Below, one piece after another: positions 1-7,333 of a stretch of 64,000 nucleotides of DNA. Within the stretch, counting starts at the first letter, position 1. Each line of letters begins with the position of its first letter. The position numbers and the translations under genes are program-made. The DNA lies in assembly GCA_964458645.1 (NCBI GenBank), contig CAYWJU010000001.1, positions 118,012 through 182,011 of the forward strand, read 5' to 3'. Below the pieces are notes generated by a model. That model did no database searches. It had not been told where the DNA came from and saw only the letters and a list, made by a program, of their open reading frames with translations. This DNA is from DAORHV01 sp964458645 (GTDB lineage: Bacteria; Patescibacteriota; Gracilibacteria; Peribacterales; Peribacteraceae).

Positions 1-784
1 CGCTCAGTGCCAATTCCGACAACGGAACTGGGAAAGGAAGATCACAAATCAACTCAGCCATTTTTGCACAGAAAAAAGCCGACTCCCGATCCTTCTCCAG
101 CTTCGTCCGCCAGGACTCCTTCACTTCCGGCAAATGGTCGTACAAGTTCTGCAATGTGCCGTATTTCTGCAGCAATGCAGCTGCTGCCTTGGGACCGATT
201 CCCAGAACGCCATGCAGGTTATCCGACGAGTCCCCTACCAATCCTTTATAGGAGGGAATTTGCGCCGGGGTAACGCCATACTTGGTTTCCACTTCTTTTG
301 GCCCCAAATACTCGGGTACTTGGTATCCCTTATGAGGGATGGCAACCCTGATCTTGTCGGAGGCAAGCTGAAACAAGTCGCGGTCGCCCGAAACGATCGT
401 CACGCGGTCGCCCTGTTTTTCGGCAGCCCGAGCGTACGCACACGCAAAGTCATCTGCCTCGAAGCCGCCACCCTCCACCCGCTTGATACCCATGGCATCC
501 AGCATACGAAAGACACCAGGCACCTGCGGGTAGAAATCCTCCGGCGTGGGTGAGCGGCCGGCCTTGTACGCCTCGTATTGCTCATGACGAAATGTTTTTT
601 CATCGGCATCGAAGCACAGGAGCAAGCTGTCGGGCTGCTCTGCCTTCAAGATGTTCATGAGCATGGAGGCATAGCCAAATGCCATATTCACTTGCTCTCC
701 TTTGGAGTTCTTCATGTTCCGCGGAATGGCCCAGTACGCCCTATACAGAAGGTGGTGTCCGTCGATGATGACAAGATGTTTCAT
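1..784 (-). CDS. polA: DNA polymerase I, 5'-3' exonuclease domain (partial, runs off the window)
   Basis: The reading frame is open from ATG 784 to the window edge (261 codons) and matches the N-terminal FEN/5'-3' exonuclease domain of DNA polymerase I, which removes RNA primers and flaps. Visible family motifs are the start MKHLVIIDGHHLLYRAYWA, the metal-binding stretch LLLCFDADEKTFRHEQ, GGGFEADDFACAYA, IVSGDRDLFQL and the helix-3-turn region GLVGDSSDNLHGVLGIGPK. The polymerase part would lie outside the window, so a stand-alone exonuclease cannot be excluded. The start overlaps the stop of a 32-codon mini-ORF as ATGA, and that mini-ORF begins with a near copy of the first eight polA codons. 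Confidence 0.92.
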   Translation of the reverse strand, partial: MKHLVIIDGHHLLYRAYWAIPRNMKNSKGEQVNMAFGYASMLMNILKAEQPDSLLLCFDADEKTFRHEQYEAYKAGRSPTPEDFYPQVPGVFRMLDAMGIKRVEGGGFEADDFACAYARAAEKQGDRVTIVSGDRDLFQLASDKIRVAIPHKGYQVPEYLGPKEVETKYGVTPAQIPSYKGLVGDSSDNLHGVLGIGPKAAAALLQKYGTLQNLYDHLPEVKESWRTKLEKDRESAFFCAKMAELICDLPFPVPLSELALS

Positions 785-879
785 GAGTAGGTGACGAGAA
801 AAGATATCTCACGCTGGAGACCCCGGCGTAGTCCCGCCCTGCGGGACGAAGCGGGGTCGATGATGACCAGGTGTTTCAT
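781..879 (-). CDS. 32-codon mini-ORF built from a duplicated polA start
   Basis: It opens with MKHLVIID, identical in protein to the start of the downstream exonuclease gene (24 nt with two silent differences). It then runs through a GC-rich palindrome (reading PASSRRAGLRRG) and stops in a TGA that overlaps the real start as ATGA. The promoter at 887-915 ends 7 nt before this mini-ORF, so the mini-ORF sits where the original polA start would be expected. Translation could couple to polA through the ATGA overlap. Whether the peptide is made is unknown; it may simply be a scar left by an insertion or duplication. Confidence 0.5.
   Translation of the reverse strand: MKHLVIIDPASSRRAGLRRGLQREISFLVTYS
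819..858. repeat. GC-rich imperfect palindrome inserted between two polA start copies
   Basis: A 40-nt near-perfect inverted repeat: gaccccggcgtagtcccgc, a 3-nt loop (cct), then gcgggacgaagcggggtc. The arms differ at only a few positions. It directly follows the truncated polA start copy. Similar words (TCCCG, CGTAG) recur in the palindromes next to tRNA-Lys and tRNA-Leu. Confidence 0.75.
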
Positions 880-886
880 ACGCTGC

Positions 887-915
887 AGTATCCTTGCCCA
901 CGGTGCGGTTGTCAC
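887..915 (-). promoter_or_regulatory. sigma70-type promoter for the polA mini-ORF/polA
   Basis: On the minus strand GTGACA is followed after exactly 17 nt by GATACT, 7 nt upstream of the ATG at 879. Transcription would start at or next to that ATG, giving a leaderless message. Confidence 0.5.
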
Positions 916-996
916 GACAACGGAATGTAAAGAATACTATGCAACAATTATCGGTCGGCGCAATAGGGCCTACGAGCGCAGAAGCCAAAAAAACGG

Positions 997-1002
997 TATA
1001 CT
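997..1002 (+). promoter_or_regulatory. -10 box upstream of the glycosyltransferase-like gene
   Basis: TATACT lies 23 nt before the ATG at 1026. No convincing -35 was seen. Confidence 0.35.
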
Positions 1003-1025
1003 AAGAAGAACACACAAACACTCAC

Positions 1026-1658
1026 ATGACACAACTCTCCCCTGCGTATGACAATAAGATCCCGCGCAAATATTGCGCCCGGACGATTGAGCATAAGTTG
1101 GAAAATAAAAAGGCACTGCAGGAGCAACTCGGCTGGCCGGTGGAACCGAAGCAGGCAATCCTGTGTATCTCGACCGGTATGACCGACGCGCTCGGCGGTG
1201 AGCTGATGGAAAAGGTACTCGACGGTATTCTGGAACTTCCGGTGGCACTGCTCATTCGCGGACGAGGTTCGTCCAAGTACGGCGAACTGTTTACCAAGCT
1301 TGCCAAGGGCCACGGTCATCGCATCAAGATCATTCCGGACGATGAAATGAACCTGCGCCGCATGCTTGCAGGATCGGACATCGCGTTGTTCTTTGCCGAG
1401 CAACAGGACCCCGACGACATCAACAATGCTCTACGCTACGGCGTGATTCCGGCCGCCATGCCGTGCGACACACTGGAAGACTACAACCCCGTTCAGGAAA
1501 GCGGGAATGCATTCGTGTACCAGGAGGCAACGCACTGGCAGTGCTTTGCCAGCGTCGTTCGCGCACTTGAAACCTTTAAGTTCCCCTACGACTGGAGGAC
1601 CATCCAGCGCAATGCGATGGAATCCATGGAGAACTTGGATGGAAAGAAGGCAGACTAG
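1026..1658 (+). CDS. GT5-like glycosyltransferase, C-terminal half only (glycogen/starch synthase-like)
   Basis: A 210-residue protein. Its segment around residues 30-45 (ENKKALQEQLGWPVEP) resembles the linker that opens the C-terminal Rossmann domain of glycogen/starch synthases (GT5). It is followed by strand-helix units (ILCISTGMTDALGGELM, VALLIRGRGSSKYGE) and a segment like the nucleotide-sugar binding part (RRMLAGSDIALFFAEQQD). The usual N-terminal GT-B domain, with the ADP-glucose KTGGL motif, is absent. It may be a single-domain glycosyltransferase, a regulatory relic, or a protein that pairs with another subunit. Its stop overlaps the stop of the convergent acidic gene by 4 nt. Confidence 0.6.
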   Translation: MTQLSPAYDNKIPRKYCARTIEHKLENKKALQEQLGWPVEPKQAILCISTGMTDALGGELMEKVLDGILELPVALLIRGRGSSKYGELFTKLAKGHGHRIKIIPDDEMNLRRMLAGSDIALFFAEQQDPDDINNALRYGVIPAAMPCDTLEDYNPVQESGNAFVYQEATHWQCFASVVRALETFKFPYDWRTIQRNAMESMENLDGKKAD

Positions 1659-1846
1659 AAATCTTCGCCGATACCTTCGATGCCGAGCGGGTTCTTTTCG
1701 TCTGCATCTTCATCGCTGCTATCTTCGTCGGATGCGAAATCCAAACTGTCATCGTCCAGTTCAAAACCACCTTCTTCCTTTCCTGCACCGAACGCATCGT
1801 CATCGTCATCGTCACCAAAAATGGAAAGAGGGAGCAACAGTTCCAT
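1655..1846 (-). CDS. small very acidic hypothetical protein
   Basis: 63 residues from ATG 1846 (MELLLPLSIFGDDDDDDAF), ending GIEGIGEDF. The body is dominated by Asp/Glu/Ser with a run of six Asp, so it would be strongly negatively charged and probably disordered. It converges with the glycosyltransferase gene and their stop codons overlap. An in-frame start at 1999 exists but would add a segment unlike the rest and run into the divergent Sel1 gene. No function can be assigned. Confidence 0.5.
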   Translation of the reverse strand: MELLLPLSIFGDDDDDDAFGAGKEEGGFELDDDSLDFASDEDSSDEDADEKNPLGIEGIGEDF

Positions 1847-1972
1847 AGGGGCGGGTAAGAAAAGAGGAAATACGCGCGAAGTATAAACGGATGAGTTTCT
1901 GGCGCAAGTTGAAAATGCGCACCCTAGGAAGCGCCGGCTGCATTGACCGTTTTGCTCCAAGGCGAAGAGCGG

Positions 1973-1978
1973 TACACT
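1973..1978 (+). promoter_or_regulatory. -10 box of the Sel1 lipoprotein gene
   Basis: TACACT is preceded 16 nt upstream by TTTGCT and sits 8 nt before ATG 1987, consistent with a leaderless or nearly leaderless transcript. Confidence 0.45.
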
Positions 1979-1986
1979 AGCCTGGT

Positions 1987-2736
1987 ATGCGTCGCACACT
2001 CACCACCATCATCATCGGCTCTCTGTCTCTTTCTCTCTGGGCATGTTCGTCCGGCACTCCCGCCCCTGCTACGCCCACTCCCGCCACAACCGGCACCGGA
2101 AGCGCAAAGCCTGTGGAAACCAAGGCATCGCTCGAAGTGAAGGCTAATGCCGGAGATGAAAACGCGCAGTTTGAACTCGGCGCGCTGTATCACGACGGAC
2201 AAGGCATCCCCCGCGACTTTGCACTGGCCCGCAAATGGTTCGAAAAGGCAGCCGCACAGGGCGAAGTGAAGTCACAGTTCAATCTTGGCGTCATGTACTA
2301 CACCGGTGAAGGCGTCACCAAAGACTTCGTGAAAGCTCGCGAGTGGTTTGAAAAAGCAGCCAAGGCCGGCAATGCCCGCTCGCAGTTCAATTTGGGCGTG
2401 GTGTACTACCGCGGCGAGGGTGTGAAGCAGGATTTCTCGAAAGCCATGACGCTCTTTCGCCAGGCCGCGGAGCAAAACTTCAACGAGGCACAATTCAACC
2501 TGGGCGTCATGTACGCCAAGGGCGAAGGCGTTCCGGCAGACGGCGTGCAGTCGTACATGTGGTTCGACCTGGCGCTGAAGCAAGGAAACACGCAGGCCAA
2601 GACTGCGATTGACTCACTCACGCCTCAGGTCACCAAGGAACAGATTGCGGAAGCCAAAAGGCTTTCAGACGGTTACAGCAAGAAATTCCAGGAGATGGCT
2701 TCGTCCGCTGCTGCAATGCTGAACGAACAGAAATAA
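1987..2736 (+). CDS. Sel1-repeat lipoprotein
   Basis: 249 residues. The N terminus is a lipoprotein signal peptide (MRRTLTTIIIGSLSLSLWAC) with a lipobox ending at Cys20, followed by a Pro/Thr-rich linker. From about residue 55 there are four Sel1-type TPR-like repeats of 36 residues (QFELGALYHDGQGIPRDF, QFNLGVMYYTGEGVTKDF, QFNLGVVYYRGEGVKQDF, QFNLGVMYAKGEGVPADG). Sel1 repeats mediate protein-protein contacts. As a lipoprotein it would be anchored to the outer face of the membrane. A strong terminator follows directly. Confidence 0.88.
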   Translation: MRRTLTTIIIGSLSLSLWACSSGTPAPATPTPATTGTGSAKPVETKASLEVKANAGDENAQFELGALYHDGQGIPRDFALARKWFEKAAAQGEVKSQFNLGVMYYTGEGVTKDFVKAREWFEKAAKAGNARSQFNLGVVYYRGEGVKQDFSKAMTLFRQAAEQNFNEAQFNLGVMYAKGEGVPADGVQSYMWFDLALKQGNTQAKTAIDSLTPQVTKEQIAEAKRLSDGYSKKFQEMASSAAAMLNEQK

Positions 2737-2762
2737 GACCGCATTCTCCTTGCACGACAAAA

Positions 2763-2785
2763 GGGCGGCTCAGGCCGCCTTTTTC
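2763..2785 (+). terminator. rho-independent terminator after the Sel1 gene
   Basis: Stem GGCGGC, loop TCAG, stem GCCGCC, then five T. The same DNA encodes the C-terminal Lys/Ala tail of the convergent GIY-YIG gene. Confidence 0.85.
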
Positions 2786-3042
2786 TTGCGCCTGCTCTGC
2801 CGTACCAACAACGCGCTCTTTTCACTTCTGGGCCAACGCTTCACCTCCGCTTCGCGCCGCCGTGCCTCCGATAGTGTGAGGTACGCTTCGTTGTAGACGA
2901 ATGTCACCGGCAGTCGTGCCCGCGTGTACTTCGCACCCTTGCCGGAGTTATGCATGGCTTCACGCGCCTGGAGATTCACACATGTTCCGGCGTACAACGT
3001 ACCGTCCGAACATCGCGCCAAATAAAAGTAGTGTTTGCCCAC
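2770..3042 (-). CDS. GIY-YIG nuclease domain protein (UPF0213/YhbQ-like)
   Basis: 90 residues. The GIY-YIG signature appears near the N terminus as YFYLARCSDGTLYAG, followed by ARE and later EAYLTLSEARRREAEVKRW, the helix carrying the conserved Glu. Size and order match single-domain YhbQ/UPF0213 proteins, which are small nucleases of uncertain substrate. The basic end (QSRRKKKAA) is encoded by the terminator of the neighbouring gene. Start ATG 3042. Confidence 0.85.
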   Translation of the reverse strand: MGKHYFYLARCSDGTLYAGTCVNLQAREAMHNSGKGAKYTRARLPVTFVYNEAYLTLSEARRREAEVKRWPRSEKSALLVRQSRRKKKAA

Positions 3043-3051
3043 GGCACGATA

Positions 3052-3966
3052 CTACCGCACCTCCCGACCAGCAAACGATGGAAATCGTTGAAACAATGCG
3101 CTGCGCACATGATCGGGGTGCACAAAGAAGATATAACCGGGCAACATTGCTAGAAACCATCCCATGCCCAAGAACACAAGTATCAACAGATGAAATGCTA
3201 TTCCTGCACTTACGCCAAAGGGACGTAATTGCGGTACCCAAAGACCAATGGGAATAACAAACTGCAGAAATTCAATGGAGCGTACGAGTACATCGTACAC
3301 CCACATCCATGGCACAAGACGTACAAATAGGAATGCGAGTGGCGTAGCCCAAATGCTCTGCATATTGTAATACAAAACTTCACCGCCTTGCCAGTCGGCC
3401 AATACGAATTTTTGCCAACACACTCCTATATACGTTGATGTCAGTTGCAGCATAATCAAGCGCTGCGTCAGTGCGCATACGGGTCTCCAGGCGACCCATG
3501 ATCCATGTCGTAAGCGCATATCGAGTGAATAGGTTCCACCACTGTCACTGAAAACAAATGCGAGCAAGAAGAAGAGAAATAATATATCGAACGATGTACC
3601 AAACAAATGCAATGACAGCGCCCAGAAATACGCCGAGAGCGCAAACGAGGCGGCAGCCATAACCTGAGAACGAATACCCAGCGCAAATCCAAGTAAGCAT
3701 GCAAGCAGCAGCACATACAAACAAAGAGCTATCGCAACTGAGGGAAGCTGCAAGCTCCACAAAATAATGGCAGGTGCACCACGCGAAAACAAAGGTGTTG
3801 CCACCCCCTGATTCGAAAAAAGCTGCGGAACTGCCGGAAGTTTCAACAGCCAATATCCGAACAAGAACACGCCAACTGCAATACGCACAATCGCAAGACC
3901 ATGCGGAGAAATGTCGCCCAACCACCACCGATCCCATGCTTTCCATGCGGCGCGCAAGTGTGTCAT
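3052..3966 (-). CDS. HTTM-domain multi-pass membrane protein
   Basis: 304 residues with about eight hydrophobic segments. The start (DISPHGLAIVRIAVGVFLFG), the PQLFSNQGVATP stretch and the pattern of Trp/Tyr-rich loops fit the HTTM family, related to the membrane part of vitamin-K-dependent gamma-carboxylase. The role in bacteria is mostly unknown. Its ATG overlaps the stop of the upstream gene as ATGA (3963-3966), so the two are translationally coupled and probably form a pair. No lumenal carboxylase-type domain is attached. Confidence 0.75.
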   Translation of the reverse strand: MTHLRAAWKAWDRWWLGDISPHGLAIVRIAVGVFLFGYWLLKLPAVPQLFSNQGVATPLFSRGAPAIILWSLQLPSVAIALCLYVLLLACLLGFALGIRSQVMAAASFALSAYFWALSLHLFGTSFDILFLFFLLAFVFSDSGGTYSLDMRLRHGSWVAWRPVCALTQRLIMLQLTSTYIGVCWQKFVLADWQGGEVLYYNMQSIWATPLAFLFVRLVPWMWVYDVLVRSIEFLQFVIPIGLWVPQLRPFGVSAGIAFHLLILVFLGMGWFLAMLPGYIFFVHPDHVRSALFQRFPSFAGREVR

Positions 3967-4451
3967 TCGTTATTGAGGGAAACGGGTTCACGTCTGAGCG
4001 TCAGAGCCTGCTGCAACGCAAAAAGTCCATCGGGGGATACCGGCCATATCTTCCAGTACAAACGGACGAGCTCGTAATCGTTTCCACGCAAGCGCTCACG
4101 ATCGGCGAGCAGCTGAGAAAGCCGCTGATATGCAGCCAATCTCTCTTCAGTCCCATGAAATAGCTGCGTCAAATTCAGATAACCACGCACAACTCGTTCT
4201 CCATACGGATACGGATAGTAACGCTCCAGTGGCAATTCCTGCAGTGAGCCATCGCTGTACATACCTTCTGCGGATAATTCATATACCTCTGTGGCGTACC
4301 CCTGAAACGGAGCTGTCATTGCATAGCTCAACAACACGATATTCCGTCCAATTGGAGGTAGCCTCCGGAACAACGTGAAGTGCAAAGCACACAATGTCAC
4401 AGCCAGATAAAGCACTACCACCGAATGACACAGTACGCGTCGAACAACCAT
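3963..4451 (-). CDS. hypothetical protein coupled to the HTTM protein
   Basis: 162 residues. An N-terminal hydrophobic helix (about residues 5-28, CHSVVVLYLAVTLCALHF) could anchor it, then a soluble part follows (FQGYATEVYELSAEGMYSDG; LVRLYWKIWPVSPDG). The stop overlaps the HTTM start by 4 nt. In other genomes HTTM proteins are often encoded next to such small secreted partners, so a complex is plausible, but no family was recognised. Confidence 0.65.
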   Translation of the reverse strand: MVVRRVLCHSVVVLYLAVTLCALHFTLFRRLPPIGRNIVLLSYAMTAPFQGYATEVYELSAEGMYSDGSLQELPLERYYPYPYGERVVRGYLNLTQLFHGTEERLAAYQRLSQLLADRERLRGNDYELVRLYWKIWPVSPDGLFALQQALTLRREPVSLNNE

Positions 4452-4472
4452 GATGTAATCATACAGGAACCG

Positions 4473-5444
4473 TCACTTGTTCAAGTACTTGTTGTTCACG
4501 TACACGGCAACGTACCCGACGGCGATGAGCGCCAATCCGGCCAATACCAAGGCAAGCGGCCAACCCAATCCGTCCTGGAAATACTCACCGGTGATCTTCA
4601 AAATGTAGATCATGAGGTAGATTGCCCCAAATACCAGGAACGATTTGGCACGTAAATACACACTCAGGAACATGGCGCCGAAGACCAGGCCGGGAAACAG
4701 TAGCTCCCAAACAATGGAGGCATCCGGCGTCCAGCCACCCAGCACCAACGCGGCACCCAAGAAACCGAAGACGCCGAAGCCATACAGCGGACCGGTAAAC
4801 TCCTCTTTGCCGGAGTGCTGGAAGTAGTGGCCGAGCAGCATGTACGACAATCCGGCGACAAGTACGCGGTAGGCGTAGAAGCGCCACCAGTCGCCAAACA
4901 CTGCGTTGCCGGAGATGAGCGCACTCGTAACGGCGAAGAACAGCCACGTACAGAAGAAGATACCGAACAGGAGCAGAACGCCCTTGCGGAAGGCGGCGTA
5001 CGAGGCGAGATACATGGCCGACAACGCACCGGACATCAGTACGTTGGTGAATGCGGATGAAGTCTCGTATCCAGCTTGATCGAACGTAACGAACAATCCA
5101 AGCGGCAAGACCAAAGCGGACAGGAAAAAGAACGCCTGACCCACACGCTCGGTACGCTTGTCGCGGATAAATGCCAACCCTACGAAATATGCCGCAATAC
5201 CCGAACCCAGCGTGACGAGGATTTTGGTGAACGCATTCAGCTCCGTCCAATTCTGACCGATCAAAATCGAAATGCCCAAGAAGACAATCGCTCCGCCGAT
5301 GTAATATAGAATTTCGGACAGCTGCAGATGCGATACGGCATTCGCATCGTGTCCACGGTCGATGGCGTCCAGCACATCGCGTTTGGTGACAGTCTTGTGC
5401 CGAATTCCGTCAGCGACGGCGTCGAGAAGTGCTTGTTTTTGCAT
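4473..5444 (-). CDS. DUF2157-like multi-pass membrane protein
   Basis: 323 residues. The N-terminal 45 residues are soluble (KTVTKRDVLDAIDRGHD); then about ten hydrophobic helices follow from YYIGGAIVFLGISILIGQNW to GLALIAVGYVAVYVNNKYL. The layout of a short cytosolic head plus many short TM helices matches DUF2157-type proteins of unknown function. The next gene on the same strand (5451-5987) ends 6 nt upstream of this start, so both may be co-transcribed. Confidence 0.7.
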   Translation of the reverse strand: MQKQALLDAVADGIRHKTVTKRDVLDAIDRGHDANAVSHLQLSEILYYIGGAIVFLGISILIGQNWTELNAFTKILVTLGSGIAAYFVGLAFIRDKRTERVGQAFFFLSALVLPLGLFVTFDQAGYETSSAFTNVLMSGALSAMYLASYAAFRKGVLLLFGIFFCTWLFFAVTSALISGNAVFGDWWRFYAYRVLVAGLSYMLLGHYFQHSGKEEFTGPLYGFGVFGFLGAALVLGGWTPDASIVWELLFPGLVFGAMFLSVYLRAKSFLVFGAIYLMIYILKITGEYFQDGLGWPLALVLAGLALIAVGYVAVYVNNKYLNK

Positions 5445-5450
5445 ACGAAA

Positions 5451-5987
5451 TTAGGGAATGATCCAGCCGAGGAGTTGATAATTGAGGTACGTATATTCCA
5501 CGTCACCGGACGGCCTGATGTTCGCTTTGCGACTGACATTGTGGCCCTTCAGGTACACCGAATTGTAGTCACGGCCCATGTCGAACAGGAACAAGAAGTC
5601 TCCCCCGCCGCTGTTGCCGCGCACCAACTCGAAACCATCCGATGAGATCGGCGACTCATCTAGTCGCAGGCGCTGAGCCTCCTCGAATGTGATTGGCAAA
5701 CTCTCATTCTTCTCCACGTCGTACACATACAATTCTTGTTCGCAATCCGAACGGATATACCCCGGATCTTTCAGGCTATTAGGCTGTTCAATCCGCGTCA
5801 CAACTCCGCCATGCGTTTCGTAGACCCATGCACAAGAGTAAGAATCGTTATTGCCGTTCACATACAGAAAGTTGACCGTAGGCTTTATGAACAATCCCGG
5901 TACGTAAATGCTGGCAGCGACGAAGATCACCATAAAGATGGGGATGGCGATGCCGACGATGAGCGAGATATTCGGCTTGGCTTTCAT
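5451..5987 (-). CDS. membrane-anchored hypothetical protein
   Basis: 178 residues from ATG 5987 (MKAKPNISLIVGIAIPIF), with one N-terminal TM helix (residues 8-32) followed by an extracytoplasmic, beta-rich domain (NFLYVNGNNDSYSCAWVYET; FLFLFDMGRDYNSVYLKG). An upstream in-frame start at 6047 would add a non-conserved-looking tail and is not preferred. Only 6 nt separate it from the DUF2157-like gene. No family recognised. Confidence 0.65.
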   Translation of the reverse strand: MKAKPNISLIVGIAIPIFMVIFVAASIYVPGLFIKPTVNFLYVNGNNDSYSCAWVYETHGGVVTRIEQPNSLKDPGYIRSDCEQELYVYDVEKNESLPITFEEAQRLRLDESPISSDGFELVRGNSGGGDFLFLFDMGRDYNSVYLKGHNVSRKANIRPSGDVEYTYLNYQLLGWIIP

Positions 5988-6092
5988 GCGTGGGACGGGA
6001 AAAGGCGTGACGCAGTATACCCCAAGTGCACGCGATAGCAGACGCACGGTGAACCGAACCTGGCTGCGGTCAAGCCAGCATGTGCATGCATG

Positions 6093-6118
6093 AAAAAGGC
6101 TCGTCGGGCAGACGAGCC
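6093..6118 (-). terminator. rho-independent terminator (minus strand)
   Basis: GGCTCGTC, loop TGCCC, GACGAGCC, then five T on the minus strand. It closes the small gene 6152-6487 and settles its strand. Confidence 0.8.
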
Positions 6119-6151
6119 AATGTCATTCTCCCCGTACAGAGAGAAGATTCG

Positions 6152-6487
6152 CTACACCGACATCATTCGAATGATCCGTTTCGTGATGCAATCGAGGCAA
6201 ATGCCTCGCGAGACACCCAGCGTTTTTTGCAGGAATGTCTTTACCCGGAGTCCGTGTTCCGAGGTTGCGTCGATGTCGACGACTTCTTTGCGTGTCTCCA
6301 GCGTTATCTGCGTAACGTCAATGGCGACCGCGAACGCGTCTTGCCTGCAGAAATTGCAGACAATCGATTGTTGCGGCCAGCGCTGTTTGACCAGTGCGGA
6401 GTACTCGCCTTTGCCTATCGCAAAGTTGATCCTGTCTTCCAAACCACTCTCTTTCGGGCGACGATTCCAAAGAATGAACGTAGCCAA
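6152..6487 (-). CDS. small hypothetical protein with two Cys pairs
   Basis: 111 residues from a TTG start at 6487 (MATFILWNRRPKESGLEDR). Two CxxC pairs, VCNFC near residue 45 and ICLDC near residue 98, could bind a metal. The strand is supported by a consensus promoter at 6515-6542 and a terminator at 6093-6118 that bracket exactly this frame; the longer plus-strand frames over the same DNA have neither. No ATG is available between the promoter and the frame. Family unknown. Confidence 0.55.
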   Translation of the reverse strand: MATFILWNRRPKESGLEDRINFAIGKGEYSALVKQRWPQQSIVCNFCRQDAFAVAIDVTQITLETRKEVVDIDATSEHGLRVKTFLQKTLGVSRGICLDCITKRIIRMMSV

Positions 6488-6514
6488 TCCGAAGGGTACG
6501 AACTGACTTTTGGT

Positions 6515-6542
6515 ATTATGAACTGATGAAGTATATTGTCAA
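6515..6542 (-). promoter_or_regulatory. consensus sigma70-type promoter
   Basis: Minus strand: perfect TTGACA, 16-nt spacer, CATAAT; 27 nt upstream of the TTG start at 6487. Confidence 0.75.
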
Positions 6543-6572
6543 GAATCACTGACATCAGGATTCCATGAAGAG

Positions 6573-6645
6573 TGGATCGGGTGGGACCACGGCACCAGTC
6601 GCTACGCTCCGGTGCGTGGCATGCTTGAACCCACGACCAAGAGAT
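6573..6645 (-). repeat. truncated tRNA-Lys 3' copy interrupted by a palindrome
   Basis: Positions 6573-6587 and 6625-6645 together repeat 36 nt of the tRNA-Lys 3' half (acceptor, T arm, variable loop) without mismatch. A 37-nt insert at 6588-6624 splits the T loop. With the last copied base it forms a palindrome: ccacggcacc (6587-6596) pairing with ggtgcgtgg (6611-6619). The copy lies 122 nt downstream of the intact gene in tRNA sense and has no 5' half, so it is not a functional tRNA. Confidence 0.8.
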
Positions 6646-6691
6646 GAAGAATTCTCCTCTCGAGCAACGGACGGTGTGTTGTGAGTGTAAA

Positions 6692-6767
6692 TGGTGGATC
6701 GGGTGGGACTTGAACCCACGACCAAGAGATTAAGAGTCTCCTGCTCTACCAACTGAGCTACCGATCC
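6692..6767 (-). tRNA. tRNA-Lys (anticodon CTT)
   Basis: 76 nt with a complete cloverleaf: acceptor GGATCGG/CCGATCC, anticodon loop CTCTTAA (CTT), T loop TTCAAGT, discriminator A and an encoded CCA. Promoter TTGAAG-17-TACGAT lies at 6798-6826. Confidence 0.95.
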
Positions 6768-6797
6768 AGGGTAGTTCGAAACGTAAGGAGCCGGGAA

Positions 6798-6826
6798 ATC
6801 GTACTGCAAAGCCCGCTGCGCTTCAA
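6798..6826 (-). promoter_or_regulatory. promoter of tRNA-Lys
   Basis: Minus strand TTGAAG, 17-nt spacer, TACGAT, 30 nt upstream of the mature tRNA 5' end. It lies just past the stop side of the next minus-strand gene. Confidence 0.5.
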
Positions 6827-6829
6827 CCC

Positions 6830-7288
6830 CTACTGCGTGCGCTCCGCGCCGGGCTGCGGCTCCTCATTCAGGCGCGTTGCGGCCTGATCCGTCTCCGCCA
6901 CCTGCTTATCCGCAAGTTGGGCCAAGATGGACTCGACTGTTTCGGTACGCGGCCCGTAGTGGCGCTCCATTCTCGCGCTCATCGTGACAACCGGCACTTC
7001 GCCTTCGGCGGTGGGCACCGGCGTGAGCGTCACGCCGGAGTGAACGGTGAGCGTATGTGCGGCGTCATCACGGACCTGGGACAACGTAATGACCACCCGC
7101 ATGCCGCTGTTCCCCAGCAGCGCCCTCTCGCCGGCAAGCAAGGGCATGATCAGCGTCGTCGGGAACTCGGCGCCGGCCGCTTCCAGCTCGCCTTTCACTT
7201 CAATCAGCCGTGCAAAGGCCAGTTCATTCCCGCCTCCCGGCCGGAACGTCATCTCCCATTCTTTGCCTGCTGGAACAGCGATACTCAT
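6830..7288 (-). CDS. hypothetical protein
   Basis: 152 residues from ATG 7288 (MSIAVPAGKEWEMTFRPGGG). Soluble, mixed beta pattern (RVVITLSQVRDDAAHTLTVH, VTLTPVPTAEGEVPVVTMSA), then a helix (TVESILAQLADKQVAE) and a polar tail. A TTG start 12 codons upstream is possible. It lies 45 nt downstream of truB on the same strand and may be co-transcribed. Family not recognised. Confidence 0.6.
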   Translation of the reverse strand: MSIAVPAGKEWEMTFRPGGGNELAFARLIEVKGELEAAGAEFPTTLIMPLLAGERALLGNSGMRVVITLSQVRDDAAHTLTVHSGVTLTPVPTAEGEVPVVTMSARMERHYGPRTETVESILAQLADKQVAETDQAATRLNEEPQPGAERTQ

Positions 7289-7333
7289 AGAAACGCAGTC
7301 TGCTACGAACTTGTGCAGAGTCAAGATAATTTG

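Noticed and set aside
819..858. Rho-independent terminator in front of polA
   Set aside because: The palindrome is strong but no T run follows on either strand, and it would cut transcription into polA.
6080..6526. Plus-strand frames over the 6152-6487 region
   Set aside because: A consensus promoter and a rho-independent terminator bracket the minus-strand frame, while the plus-strand frames have neither.
6573..6645. A second tRNA-Lys gene
   Set aside because: Only the 3' half is present, the T loop is split by a 37-nt insert and there is no 5' half, so it cannot fold as a tRNA.
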